This document shows positions 16,246-25,282 of a stretch of 64,000 nt of DNA, in pieces. The notes beneath the pieces are model-generated. The model did not search any database and had not been told where the DNA came from. It saw only the letters and a list, made by a program, of their open reading frames with translations. Within the stretch, counting starts at the first letter, position 1, and each line of letters starts with the position of its first letter. The position numbers and the translations under genes were made by a program. The stretch is taken from NCBI RefSeq assembly GCF_001493375.1, contig NZ_LN929896.1, positions 520,233-584,232 on the forward strand, read 5' to 3'. This stretch comes from Streptomyces specialis. GTDB taxonomy: Bacteria > Actinomycetota > Actinomycetes > Streptomycetales > Streptomycetaceae.

Positions 16246-16668
16246 CTAGTTGAGCAGACTTCCTTGCAGCTCGGCGCGCAGGTCGGGCGTCAGGACCGAA
16301 CCGGCCCGATCCACCAGCAACGCCATCTCATAACCCACCAGACCGATATCGGCCTCCGGATGCGCCAACACCGCCAACGACGAACCATCCGAGATCGACA
16401 TGATGAAGAGAAACCCCCGCTCCATCTCCACCACCGTCTGATTCACCGCACCACCCTCGAAGATCCGCGAAGCACCAGCCGTCAACGACGTCAGACCCGA
16501 CGCCACCGCCGCCAACTGATCAGCACGATCCCGCGGAAACCCCTCGGACAACGCCAGAAGAAGACCATCAGCGGACACCACCACCGTGTGCGACACCCCC
16601 GGGGTGTTCTCCACAAAACTGGTGATCAACCAGTTCAGGTTCTGCGCCGCCTGGCTCATCGGGCTCAC
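16246..16668 (-). CDS. cvnB: CvnB-type roadblock/LC7 protein (conservon 1)
   Basis: A 140-residue roadblock/LC7 protein: AQNLNWLITSFVENTPGVSH, TVVVSADGLLLALSEGFPRD, AAVASGLTSLTAGASRIFEG. In conservons CvnB bridges the sensor kinase and the GTPase, in the manner of MglB-like GTPase regulators. The GTG at 16668 follows AGGAG by seven bases and sits one base after the TAG of the preceding kinase tail, so the two are coupled. Nearly the whole gene is identical base for base to the second copy at 21126-21548. Confidence 0.9.
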   Translation of the reverse strand: MSPMSQAAQNLNWLITSFVENTPGVSHTVVVSADGLLLALSEGFPRDRADQLAAVASGLTSLTAGASRIFEGGAVNQTVVEMERGFLFIMSISDGSSLAVLAHPEADIGLVGYEMALLVDRAGSVLTPDLRAELQGSLLN

Positions 16669-17361
16669 ACTAACGCTCCTGATCATAGGTCTGTCCGGGG
16701 CCGTGGCCCCGTTCGTCGTTCCGCTCGCCACGGCTCGTGACCGCGCCGCGGCCCTGCTGTACCCCGCGGCGCAGGCTGGTGAGCCTGCCGCGGACGTCGT
16801 TGGGGTCCCGGGAGACCTGCGGCCCGCCGGGGTCGGTCGGTTCGGGTGTGGTGTGCTCGGTGAGATTGGCGCGGGGAACCCGCTTCGGAAGGCCGGAGGC
16901 CGTCGTGCCGGCCGGCTGCTCCTCCCGGCGCGGTCCGCGGCTCTCCCACCGCGCCATCCCGGGCAGCGGGGCCCGGGACTCCTCCCGCGGTCGCTCTGCC
17001 GGTTCCTCCTCGGACTGCTTCCAGTGTCGTTCACGGCGGGGAAGACCCGCACTGGTCCTCGTGCGGAACTCGGCCGCCACGGGGTCCGGTCCACCGAAGC
17101 CTACGCGCTGCGGGCCTCCGGCGGGACTCCCGTGCGGTGATTCGGTCATCGGGGCCGCGGGCGGCGGTCCGGCCGGAAGCGGGCCCGCGGGCGGCTGCGC
17201 CGCCGGGCGGACCGGCGGGCGCAGCGACTGCCGGGGCGGCGGCGGCTGGGACGACGCCGGCGGAACGGCCCGCTGCGGCCCGGGGAGCGGCGACGGCGGG
17301 AACGAGCCGAACCCGGGATGGCCGGACTGGGGCGGCTCCGGCGCGGGCCGTCCGTAGCCCG
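16253..17361. repeat. Perfect 1.1 kb repeat, copy 1 (cvnB plus cvnA tail)
   Basis: Bases 16253-17361 match 21133-22241 with a constant offset of 4880, and I saw no mismatch by eye. All reading frames through the two segments translate identically. The right boundary of each copy coincides with adapter-derived sequence, suggesting one contig placed twice or an unresolved true repeat. Confidence 0.85.
16670..17361 (-). CDS. cvnA: C-terminal tail of a CvnA sensor kinase (fragment, 5' end lost at scaffold join)
   Basis: About 230 residues of Pro-, Arg- and Gly-rich sequence (GYGRPAPEPPQSGHPGFGSF, then GLPKRVPRANL, RDPNDVRGRLTSLRRGVQQG) ending in TYDQER and a TAG one base before cvnB. The GLPKRVPRANL and DVRGRLTSLRRG blocks are what I recall at the C-terminus of Streptomyces CvnA kinases. 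Upstream, at 17362, the sequence changes to adapter-derived DNA, so it is not joined in frame to the kinase core at 17501-19766. Whether this tail really belongs to that kinase, to the one at 22344-24737, or to both is not resolved. Confidence 0.7.
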
Positions 17362-17500
17362 GCTGGCTGGAGATTGTGTGTGTTGGGAAATGCAGACGCG
17401 CAACGGCAGGATTGCAGAGCTTACTGCTTTCATGAGGCAGCCACAACGGTGGCCTAATCTCTCCTCTACGTCGGCAACGTCAGATGAGGATGAGAGACAG
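17362..17500. other. Scaffold join containing Nextera adapter sequence (assembly artefact)
   Basis: Bases 17468-17500 match the transposase-adapter oligo with a few errors: 'cgtcggcaacgtcagatg' then 'aggatgagagacag' against CGTCGGCAGCGTCAGATG and TGTATAAGAGACAG. Just before it 'tctcctct' resembles the TATCCTCT index. The segment has low GC and no coding pattern. Genomic sequence resumes at 17501. Confidence 0.85.
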
Positions 17501-19766
17501 GCTGCGGCCCGAGGGCCGGGCGGCGCTCGCCGGGCAGCGGGAAACGGCCCACCGGGTCGAGCCGCGCGGTGTCGCCCGCCGCGTACCGCGAGTCGTCGAA
17601 GCCGAGGTCGGCGGCGGTCGGGGACTGCGGCCTGCGGTCGTCCTCCAGCGCGGGCGGGTGCGCGGGAACGATCCGCGAGACGGTGAAGTCCTCCTCCGGC
17701 CGCTGGGGGCGGCTCCGGCTCGGCAGGGTGATGCCCCCCGGCAGCATGACCAGACAGGTGGTGCCCGACTGCTCCCCCGAGGGCCGCAACTGGACCCTGA
17801 TGTTGTGGCGCTCGGCGAGGCGGCCGACCACGTACAGGCCCATCCGGCGGGAGACCGAGGCGTCGATGGCGGGGGGCTCGGCCAGCCGCTTGTTGATCTC
17901 GGCGAAGTCCTCCTGGGTGAGCCCGATGCCCTTGTCGTGGATCTCGATCATGATCCGGCCGTCCGGCAGCCGGGTGGCGGTGACGCGGACCTTCGTCTGC
18001 GGCGAGGAGAACGAGGTGGCGTTCTCCAGCAGCTCGGCGAGCAGGTGCACCAGGTCGTTGACGACCGAGCCGTGGACGTCGCGATCGGGAACGCCGGACA
18101 GGTCGATCCGGGCGTACGCCTCCACCTCGGAGGACGCGGCGCGCAGCACGTCCACGAGCGCGGCCGGCTGGTTCCAGCGGTGCCTGGGCTCCTCGCCGGC
18201 GAGGACCAGCAGGTTCTCGCTGTTGCGGCGCATGCGGGTCGCCAGGTGGTCCAGCTTGAAGAGGTGTTCGAGCTGCTCGGGGTCCGCCTCGTGGCTCTCC
18301 AGCTCGCTGATGAGCGCGATCTGGCGCTCGATGAGGCCCTGGTTGCGGCTGGAGAGGTTGGTGAAGATCGCGCTGACGTTGCCGCGCAGCAGGGCCTGCT
18401 CGGTCGCCAGCCGCACCGCTTCCTGGTGCACCTGGTCGAAGGCGCGCGCGACCTCGCCGATCTCGTCCTGGCTGGTGATGGCGATCGGGGCGACGCGGGT
18501 GTCGGCGTCGCCCCCGTTGGCGCGGGAGAGCTGATCGACTAGGGCGGGCAGCCGCTGCTCGGCGACCTCGAAGGCGGCGGTGCGCAGGCGCTGCATGTTG
18601 CGGCTCATCGAACGGGCCATGAGGGCCGCGATGGCGAAGCCGAGGAACAGCGCGGCGAGCACGACCACGGAGTTGATCAGCATGTCGCGGCGGGCCGACG
18701 ACGCGATGTCCTGCGTCTGGAGCACCGCGGAGTTCACCAGCTCGCGCTCGGCGGTGCGGTACGCCTCGAACTCGGTGGTCGCCATCCGGAACCACGCCTC
18801 GGGGGTGATGCCCTCCTCCGCGAGGCTCTCCGGGGTGGCGCCCGGCCGGCTCATGGCCTCGACCATCCGGTCCTTGTCGTCGGACTGCGACTGCGCCACC
18901 TCGCTCATCCGCCCCAGGTCGTCGGGGTCGCCGGCCGCGAAGTACTCGGCCTGGGCGATGCGCTCCAGGTAGGCGTAGGAGGAGAACGACGTCCGCATGG
19001 CCTCGCGCGTCGCCTCGTCGTCGGCGGGGGCGACAAGCATGTGCACGCCGATGGAGCGCTGGAGCGAGCTGGCCGACTTCGCCAGGGACAGCGAGTACAC
19101 GGCCCGGCCGTAGGAGGTGATGTTGCCGGTGCCCAGGCCCAGTTCGTTGGCGAGCGACATCAGCGGGCGCTGGATCTGGACGTACCGCTCCTCCGTCTGG
19201 GCGCCGGGCAGCTCGTCGGTGTACGCCTGCTGCCGCAGCGAGTCGAGGTCGGCCTCCTCCGCGGTGACGGACGCCAGACGCCGTTCGAGGCTCTCGGTGA
19301 GCGGTGTCTCCGCTATCTGCGCGTGGAACTCGGCCTGTGCCTGGTCGGTGGTCCGGCGGGCCTCCTCCACGACGAGGCTGCCCTCCTCGCCGAGGAGCAG
19401 CGGCTGGGCGGTGACGTCCCGCTCGTCGATCAGCGCGTGGGCGTAGGTGGAGGCGGTGCGGACCAGCTCGGCGATCGCCCGGGCGTCGTCGGCCTCCTGC
19501 CACCGGTCGTAGGAGTCGTGCACCCGGAAGCCGCCGAGCACGAGGGCGACCAGGACCGGGATGAGGAGGATCGCGTAGAGCTTGGTCGCCACCCGCCAGT
19601 TGCGGGGGGCGAGTCTGGAGGCGGGAACCTCGGGCAGGGGGTCGGGGTCCATCTCCACCTCGGCCGGCCGACGGGCCACCGACGGCGGGGTGAAGTTGCC
19701 CCGCCCGGGTGTCCGGGGGGCCGCGGACCCTCCGGGGTACGCGGGAGTCGCACTGTTGCGCCTCAC
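17501..19766 (-). CDS. cvnA: CvnA-type sensor histidine kinase (conservon 1), 3' end missing
   Basis: The N-terminal ~755 residues of a nitrate/nitrite-sensor-like (NIT) kinase. The order is RGNFTPP-type cytoplasmic start, TM1 (LYAILLIPVLVALVLGGF), a long extracytoplasmic helical sensor with ALIDERDVTAQPLL, TM2 (MLINSVVVLAALFLGFAIAA), HAMP, LFKLDHLATRMRRNSENLLV, and the HATPase N-box ELLENATSFSSPQTKV and G-box HDKGIGLTQEDF. I chose the GTG at 19766 (MRRNSATPAYPGG) because GAGAGGTGAG precedes it. The frame runs into adapter sequence at 17500, so the stop at 17466 and the last residues VSHPHLTLPT are artefactual. Confidence 0.88.
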
Positions 19767-20070
19767 TGGGCTCTCACCTCTCGGCATCGGCACACCGTCG
19801 CTCATGGCTGTCACGACTGCGGAGTTGTGTGGATTCCAGCACGCGACCAGGGGAGATTCCAATCCCCCGAACCGTCCTGATTCCAGCCAAGTGCCGCCGG
19901 AGCGAAACGGGCATCGGTGCGGAGCGCCACAAAAGCCCCGCTTTTTGTCAACGGAGAGATACTCCGCGCTCCCGGGAGGTGCGGGAAAAGCGAGGGGCCG
20001 CGCGATGGATTGTTATGAACATCGACAGAGCGCGTGTTCAAGAACACAGAGGGCATACCCCCGGACGCGG
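19767..20070. other. Intergenic region between the two conservons
   Basis: About 300 bases between cvnD of conservon 2 and cvnA of conservon 1. Base composition is less GC-rich around 19920-20050 and is promoter-like for the - strand cvnA. No gene, repeat or clear hairpin was found. Longer open frames crossing it are shadows. Confidence 0.5.
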
Positions 20071-20664
20071 TCAGTGCAGCCGGGCGAGCAGAGCGTGTTC
20101 CACGAGGGTGATGAGGGTGCTCTTGGCTTCGGAGCGGTGGCGGGCGTCGGTGGTGATGATGGGGACGTCCGGGCCGATCTGGAGGGCTTCGCGGACCTCT
20201 TCGGGCGAGTAGGGCTGGTGGCCCTCGAACCCGTTCAGCGCGATCACGAACGGCAGGCCGCTGTTCTCGAAGTAGTCCACCGCCGGGAAACAGTCCGCCA
20301 GCCGGCGGGTGTCCACCAGCACCACCGCGCCGATCGCGCCGCGCACCAGGTCGTCCCACATGAACCAGAACCGGTCCTGCCCCGGCGTACCGAACAGGTA
20401 CAGGATCAGATCCTGGTCCAGCGTGATCCGGCCGAAGTCCATCGCCACCGTCGTGGTGGTCTTCCCCGCGGTATGCGTCAGATCGTCGATCCCCGCCGAC
20501 GCCGACGTCATCACCGCCTCCGTCCGCAGCGGATTGATCTCCGACACCGACCCCACGAACGTGGTCTTCCCCACACCGAACCCACCCGCGATCACGATCT
20601 TCGCGGACGTGGTCGACTGGGATGGAGCCGGACGGCCCGCGGCGCTAGAGCTTGCGAAGTCCAC
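20071..20664 (-). CDS. cvnD: CvnD-type Ras-like GTPase (conservon 2)
   Basis: A 197-residue GTPase with the same motifs as the conservon 1 copy (GGFGVGKTTFVGSVSE P-loop, LFGTPGQDRFWFMWDDL, VIALNGFEGHQ). The two proteins differ only in the N-terminal 'SSAAGRPAPSQ' region and at a handful of positions (for example V/A in GPDVPIITTD, and the C-terminal LLARLH). The DNA is also nearly identical. The GTG start at 20664 overlaps cvnC by 20 bases. Such identity between neighbours, while the upstream kinases differ widely, suggests recent gene conversion or duplication. Confidence 0.92.
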   Translation of the reverse strand: MDFASSSAAGRPAPSQSTTSAKIVIAGGFGVGKTTFVGSVSEINPLRTEAVMTSASAGIDDLTHTAGKTTTTVAMDFGRITLDQDLILYLFGTPGQDRFWFMWDDLVRGAIGAVVLVDTRRLADCFPAVDYFENSGLPFVIALNGFEGHQPYSPEEVREALQIGPDVPIITTDARHRSEAKSTLITLVEHALLARLH

Positions 20665-21058
20665 TGAGCACCCTTTCGAGCAGAGTCACGTCTGGCTGGC
20701 CACCCGGCTCGGCTTCACTACCCGGCTGGTGAATGGCGACAAGTCCCGCCTCGGCGAGATCGGCCACCAGAATCCGCGCGACCCCGAGCGGCAGGCTCAG
20801 CAGCGCGGACACCTCGGCGACGGACTTCACTTCGAGGCAGAGCTGGCAGATCCGCTGATGCTCCGGCAACAATCCCGGGAGCTGCACCGGTTCGGCGGTG
20901 GTGCTCACCAGCGCCTCGATCGCCAACTGGTACCGCGGCCTGGTCCGGCCGCCGGTCATCGCATAGGGACGCACCAGAGGCTGGTCGCCATCATCGTCGA
21001 AGGCGCCGTAATGATGCGGAACACCGTACGAGCCCTGCGAAGGTGGCGGGGTGATCAT
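20645..21058 (-). CDS. cvnC: CvnC-type DUF742 protein (conservon 2)
   Basis: A 137-residue protein: a short N-terminus (MITPPPSQGSYGVPHHYGAF) then the DUF742 domain (LVRPYAMTGGRTRPRYQLAI, EHQRICQLCLEVKSVAEVSA). The ATG at 21058 follows GGAGGAGCT. It lacks the long Gln/Asn- and Pro-rich extension of the conservon 1 CvnC but shares the DUF742 part almost residue for residue, including the shared 3' end overlapping cvnD. It is a partner of CvnB and CvnD in the same operon. Confidence 0.9.
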   Translation of the reverse strand: MITPPPSQGSYGVPHHYGAFDDDGDQPLVRPYAMTGGRTRPRYQLAIEALVSTTAEPVQLPGLLPEHQRICQLCLEVKSVAEVSALLSLPLGVARILVADLAEAGLVAIHQPGSEAEPGGQPDVTLLERVLSGLRKL

Positions 21059-21125
21059 AGCTCCTCCGAGCTTGACATGAGGTCGGCGAGGCGGGCGGTG
21101 GTGCTCATGTGGGGGAAGCTGGAAG

Positions 21126-21548
21126 TCAGTTAAGCAGACTTCCTTGCAGCTCGGCGCGCAGGTCGGGCGTCAGGACCGAACCGGCCCGATCCACCAGCAA
21201 CGCCATCTCATAACCCACCAGACCGATATCGGCCTCCGGATGCGCCAACACCGCCAACGACGAACCATCCGAGATCGACATGATGAAGAGAAACCCCCGC
21301 TCCATCTCCACCACCGTCTGATTCACCGCACCACCCTCGAAGATCCGCGAAGCACCAGCCGTCAACGACGTCAGACCCGACGCCACCGCCGCCAACTGAT
21401 CAGCACGATCCCGCGGAAACCCCTCGGACAACGCCAGAAGAAGACCATCAGCGGACACCACCACCGTGTGCGACACCCCCGGGGTGTTCTCCACAAAACT
21501 GGTGATCAACCAGTTCAGGTTCTGCGCCGCCTGGCTCATCGGGCTCAC
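21126..21548 (-). CDS. cvnB: CvnB-type roadblock/LC7 protein (conservon 2)
   Basis: The encoded 140-residue protein is identical to the conservon 1 CvnB. From base 21133 onwards the DNA is also identical; only the last bases around the stop differ (AACTGA here, AACTAG there). The stop context joins without adapter sequence to a unique cvnC on each side, so cvnB itself is probably present in both conservons. The GTG at 21548 follows AGGAG and the kinase-tail stop by one base. Confidence 0.88.
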   Translation of the reverse strand: MSPMSQAAQNLNWLITSFVENTPGVSHTVVVSADGLLLALSEGFPRDRADQLAAVASGLTSLTAGASRIFEGGAVNQTVVEMERGFLFIMSISDGSSLAVLAHPEADIGLVGYEMALLVDRAGSVLTPDLRAELQGSLLN

Positions 21549-22241
21549 ACTAACGCTCCTGATCATAGGTCTGTCCGGGGCCGTGGCCCCGTTCGTCGTT
21601 CCGCTCGCCACGGCTCGTGACCGCGCCGCGGCCCTGCTGTACCCCGCGGCGCAGGCTGGTGAGCCTGCCGCGGACGTCGTTGGGGTCCCGGGAGACCTGC
21701 GGCCCGCCGGGGTCGGTCGGTTCGGGTGTGGTGTGCTCGGTGAGATTGGCGCGGGGAACCCGCTTCGGAAGGCCGGAGGCCGTCGTGCCGGCCGGCTGCT
21801 CCTCCCGGCGCGGTCCGCGGCTCTCCCACCGCGCCATCCCGGGCAGCGGGGCCCGGGACTCCTCCCGCGGTCGCTCTGCCGGTTCCTCCTCGGACTGCTT
21901 CCAGTGTCGTTCACGGCGGGGAAGACCCGCACTGGTCCTCGTGCGGAACTCGGCCGCCACGGGGTCCGGTCCACCGAAGCCTACGCGCTGCGGGCCTCCG
22001 GCGGGACTCCCGTGCGGTGATTCGGTCATCGGGGCCGCGGGCGGCGGTCCGGCCGGAAGCGGGCCCGCGGGCGGCTGCGCCGCCGGGCGGACCGGCGGGC
22101 GCAGCGACTGCCGGGGCGGCGGCGGCTGGGACGACGCCGGCGGAACGGCCCGCTGCGGCCCGGGGAGCGGCGACGGCGGGAACGAGCCGAACCCGGGATG
22201 GCCGGACTGGGGCGGCTCCGGCGCGGGCCGTCCGTAGCCCG
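21133..22241. repeat. Perfect 1.1 kb repeat, copy 2 (cvnB plus cvnA tail)
   Basis: Matches 16253-17361 at an offset of 4880 with no mismatch seen. At 22242 it changes directly into adapter-index sequence. It carries no transposase or terminal inverted repeats, so it is not an insertion sequence. Confidence 0.85.
21550..22241 (-). CDS. cvnA: C-terminal tail of a CvnA sensor kinase, second placement (fragment)
   Basis: Identical to the tail at 16670-17361 (same Pro-rich region, GLPKRVPRANL, ending TYDQER-TAG one base before cvnB). Here it is followed upstream by 49 bases of adapter/index sequence and then by a unique cvnA whose own reading frame stops at 22344. The open frame that runs through 22242-22343 into the kinase on another frame is a consequence of the artificial join and should not be read as a fusion. 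Confidence 0.6.
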
Positions 22242-22290
22242 TCGAGTTCTGCCGGTCTCGTGGGCTCGGAGAGGGGGGTATAAGACACAG
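22242..22290. other. Scaffold join containing Nextera i7 index/adapter (assembly artefact)
   Basis: 'ttctgccggtctcgtgggct' then 'cggagaggggggtataagac' and 'acag' align with the index octamer TTCTGCCT followed by GTCTCGTGGGCTCGGAGATG and TGTATAAGAGACAG. Genomic sequence resumes at 22291. Confidence 0.92.
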
Positions 22291-22343
22291 GTTCCCGGCC
22301 GCGCCGCGCCCCGACCCGCCCCAGCCCGTCACACCCCAGTCCG

Positions 22344-24737
22344 TCACACCCCAGCCCGCAGCGCGGGGCGTCCCTGGCCGCCGGGACCGCCCTGGGCCGG
22401 CGCGGCCGGGCGGTGCTGGGGGCCGGGCCCCAGGCTCCTGGCCCGGCCGCCGGACCGGAGCTGTGCGCTGTCGTCCTCGGCGGCGCCCGGCCCGACGGGC
22501 GCGCGGGCCGCGCCGGCCGGCGGGGTGTCGCGGCGCAGCGTCGCGGTCGGCGGGGCGGAGGCCGTGCCGGACGGGCGGGCGCGCCCCCCGCCCTGGGCGA
22601 CGTCGGCGGGCAGCATCACCAGGGCGGTGGTGCCGCCGGAGTCGGAGGGCCGCAACTGGATGCGGATGTTGTGGCGCAGCGAGAGGCGGCCGACGACGAA
22701 CAGGCCCATCCGGCGGGATACGGACACGTCCACCGTGGGCGGGTTGGCGAGCCGGTCGTTGATCTCGGCCAGGTCCTCCGGGGAGAGGCCGATACCGGTG
22801 TCGTGGATCTCCACCAGGACCCGGCCGTCCGGCAGGGCGTGGCCGGTGACCTTGACCTTGGTCTGCGGCGAGGAGAACGAGGTGGCGTTCTCCAGCAGCT
22901 CGGCGAGCAGGTGCACCAGGTCGTTGACGACGCGGCCGGCGACGTCGGTCTTGGGCACCGCGCTCAGCTCGATGCGCTCGTACTGCTCGACCTCGGAGGC
23001 GGCGGCCCGGAGCACGTCCACGAGCGGCACCGGCCGCGTCCACCGGCGGCCCGGCTCCTCGCCGGCGAGGACCAGCAGGTTCTCGCCGTTGCGGCGCATA
23101 CGGGTCGCCAGGTGGTCGAGCTTGAACAGCGAGGAGAGCTGGTCCGGGTCCGCCTCGCGGGACTCCAGCTCGGAGATCAGGGAGAGCTGGCGCTGGATGA
23201 GGCCCTGGCTGCGGCGGGAGAGGTTGGTGAACATCGCGTTGACGTTCCCGCGCAGCAGCGCCTGCTCACCGGCCAGCCGCACGGCCTCGCGGTGGACGTC
23301 GTCGAATGCCTGGGCGACCCGGCCTATCTCGTCCCGGGTGTAGACGCCGACCGGCTCGACCGTGGTGTCGACGTCCTCCGGCTCGGCGTCGGACATGTGC
23401 TTGACGACCTCGGGCAGCCGCTTGTGGGCCACTTCCTGCGCGGTGTCCTGGAGGCGGCGCAGCGAGCGGACCATGGAGCGGGCGACGACGAACGCGCCGA
23501 CCACCGAGATGCCGAGGACCAGGATGATGATCGCGCCGTTGAGGATGGCGTCGCGCTGGGCGTCGTCGCGGAGTTCGCCCGCCTGCTCCTCCATCTCGGC
23601 GAGCAGGGTCTGCTCGATGTCCGCCATCGCGTCGATCTTGGCGCGGTCCTGGTCGTACCAGTCCTTGTAGGACAGCTCCTGGCTCTGGATGCCTTCCTCG
23701 GCCGAGAAGACCTGGGCCGCGAACTGGTCGGCCGAGGTGATGGTGGCGATGCCGCCGTCGAGGGAGTCGAGGAGCCGCTCGGCGCGCTCCTCGTCGCCGT
23801 AGATCTCGGTGAACGTCTTGAGCTGGGCGTTCTCGCTCTGCTGGTGGATCCGGCCGTAGCGCCAGTCGTTGTCGGACAGGGCGGCCGTCTGGTTGGGCAG
23901 CTCGTCGCGGGCGAGGCCCGCGGTGATGACGGCGCGCTGGATGGAGGCGTGCTCCTTGGCGAGGGAGAACGCGGTGAGGGCGCGGGTGCTGCGGATCATC
24001 TCGCTGTTGCTGGTCGCCTGGGCCATGTCCTGGGAGAGCGACAGCAGCGCGGCGATGAGCACGCTGTACTCGGAGATGGTCTGGGAGACGTACTGCGGGT
24101 CCTGGTACGCCTCGTTCCTGATCTGGCTGATCCGGTTGACCTGGCGCCCGATGTCGGTGACCGTCGCGTAGACGCCCTGCATCGCCTCGTCGGAGCTGTC
24201 GATGCCGAGGGTGGCGTCGTCGAACGCCTCCATCGCCTGGTCGGTGCGCTCGCGGGGGGCGGCGACCTCGTCGCTCTTGGGGCTCCGGCCGCTGATCAGC
24301 GGGCCGGCCGAGCGGTCCCGCTCCTCCTGGAGGGCCGCGGCCAGCAGCGTGGCCTGCTGGGTCATGTCGGTGAGGAGCTGCATGTTGTCCAGTTGCTCGA
24401 TGTTGTCCAGCGAGTTCTGGATGCGCAGGCCACCGAGCACGCTCGCGGCGACGACGGGGAGGGCGATCAGGGAGACCAGGCGGGTGCTGATGCTCCAGTT
24501 GCGCAGGGCGAGCCGGGAGCCGGAGCGGCCGGTCCTGGAGGGCGCGGACCGCTCGGCCGTGTCGTCGGCGGTGCCGTCGCGCGCGGCGTGCGAGAAGCGG
24601 GGGGCGTGCGTGCCCGGCGGGCCCGGACGTGCCGGGTCGCCGCTCAGCGCGGGACCGACGGAGGAGCCGCGGTCCGCCGCTCCAATCCGCTCGGCGTCCC
24701 CCGCAGCGCTGCCTTCCCTCTTGAAACGTCCCTGCAC
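22344..24737 (-). CDS. cvnA: CvnA-type sensor histidine kinase with NIT-like sensor (conservon 2)
   Basis: A 797-residue membrane kinase. The short cytoplasmic start MQGRFKREGSAAG is followed by a low-complexity stretch, TM1 (LVSLIALPVVAASVLGGL), a periplasmic helical sensor with the NIT-like ALQEERDRSAGPL, TM2 (AILNGAIIILVLGISVVGAF), HAMP, LFKLDHLATRMRRNGENLLV, and HATPase with ELLENATSFSSPQTKV (about residue 610) and HDTGIGLSPEDL. The GTG at 24737 is preceded by AGAGG. It fits the CvnA1 N-terminus I recall. The stop at 22344 lies 54 bases from an adapter join, so the natural C-terminus is uncertain. Confidence 0.88.
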   Translation of the reverse strand: MQGRFKREGSAAGDAERIGAADRGSSVGPALSGDPARPGPPGTHAPRFSHAARDGTADDTAERSAPSRTGRSGSRLALRNWSISTRLVSLIALPVVAASVLGGLRIQNSLDNIEQLDNMQLLTDMTQQATLLAAALQEERDRSAGPLISGRSPKSDEVAAPRERTDQAMEAFDDATLGIDSSDEAMQGVYATVTDIGRQVNRISQIRNEAYQDPQYVSQTISEYSVLIAALLSLSQDMAQATSNSEMIRSTRALTAFSLAKEHASIQRAVITAGLARDELPNQTAALSDNDWRYGRIHQQSENAQLKTFTEIYGDEERAERLLDSLDGGIATITSADQFAAQVFSAEEGIQSQELSYKDWYDQDRAKIDAMADIEQTLLAEMEEQAGELRDDAQRDAILNGAIIILVLGISVVGAFVVARSMVRSLRRLQDTAQEVAHKRLPEVVKHMSDAEPEDVDTTVEPVGVYTRDEIGRVAQAFDDVHREAVRLAGEQALLRGNVNAMFTNLSRRSQGLIQRQLSLISELESREADPDQLSSLFKLDHLATRMRRNGENLLVLAGEEPGRRWTRPVPLVDVLRAAASEVEQYERIELSAVPKTDVAGRVVNDLVHLLAELLENATSFSSPQTKVKVTGHALPDGRVLVEIHDTGIGLSPEDLAEINDRLANPPTVDVSVSRRMGLFVVGRLSLRHNIRIQLRPSDSGGTTALVMLPADVAQGGGRARPSGTASAPPTATLRRDTPPAGAARAPVGPGAAEDDSAQLRSGGRARSLGPGPQHRPAAPAQGGPGGQGRPALRAGV

Positions 24738-25282
24738 TAGCGTCGCAACCTCTGGACCAGGCGTCCCGCCGCTGTGGCGACGTGACGGTGTCGAGCCGGG
24801 GGCACCTGAGCCCCGTATCGGTCGTTCGGACAACCGGCGCGTCCGGTGGATCAGCCCGTGGGGGCGGCGCTTGGTGTGCGTCCCTCACGTGGCTCGTTGA
24901 CTCGCGGCGGTCCGTGGAATTCCAGCACAGTGGCCGATCTCCAACAAGGGCCCGGCATCGTCCCGTGACATGGATGACGCCGTGTCGAGGTCTCATCACG
25001 GCACGCGCACCATATGCGCGGAAAAACCGGACCTTTGCTCCCAGTGTGACCACACGACCAGCACATTTGGCACTCATCACGCACGAAAGAAGATGGGTAC
25101 TTGATGTGATATGTGCGCTTCGCCCTATACATGCATTAGTCCGTTACTCCCTTTTTGTCAGGCTACTGGTGAGGAAACTCACACCTTCGAGTGGACTGTG
25201 TCCCGGCTTGGGACGGGTAAAGGAGGCGCACTAATCTCATCGTGACGCGATCCCGGCACCGACGGATCCGAGGCAGCACACC
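24738..25282. other. Intergenic control region upstream of conservon 2 and a small + strand gene
   Basis: About 545 bases without a convincing gene. The part from about 24960 to 25190 is markedly AT-richer than the rest of the window (ATATG, CATATGCG, CTTTTTGTCAGG) and looks like promoter DNA for the - strand cvn operon and the + strand small gene. GGAGGCG-like purine boxes near 25220 are not followed by a good start. No tRNA, repeat or terminator was seen. Confidence 0.5.

Noticed and set aside
16253..22241. Insertion sequence or transposon explanation for the 1.1 kb repeat
   Set aside because: The repeat encodes cvnB and a kinase tail, with no transposase, terminal inverted repeats or target-site duplication.
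22320..22360. Tandem GTCACACCCCAG repeats near the cvnA stop as an operator
   Set aside because: Only two copies next to a low-confidence join in a low-complexity Pro/Gly-coding region; not enough to support a site.
21550..23043. Long - strand open frame fusing a kinase-derived frame to the CvnA tail (497 codons)
   Set aside because: It crosses the adapter at 22242-22290 and its upstream half is a shadow frame of the kinase; it is not a real fusion protein.
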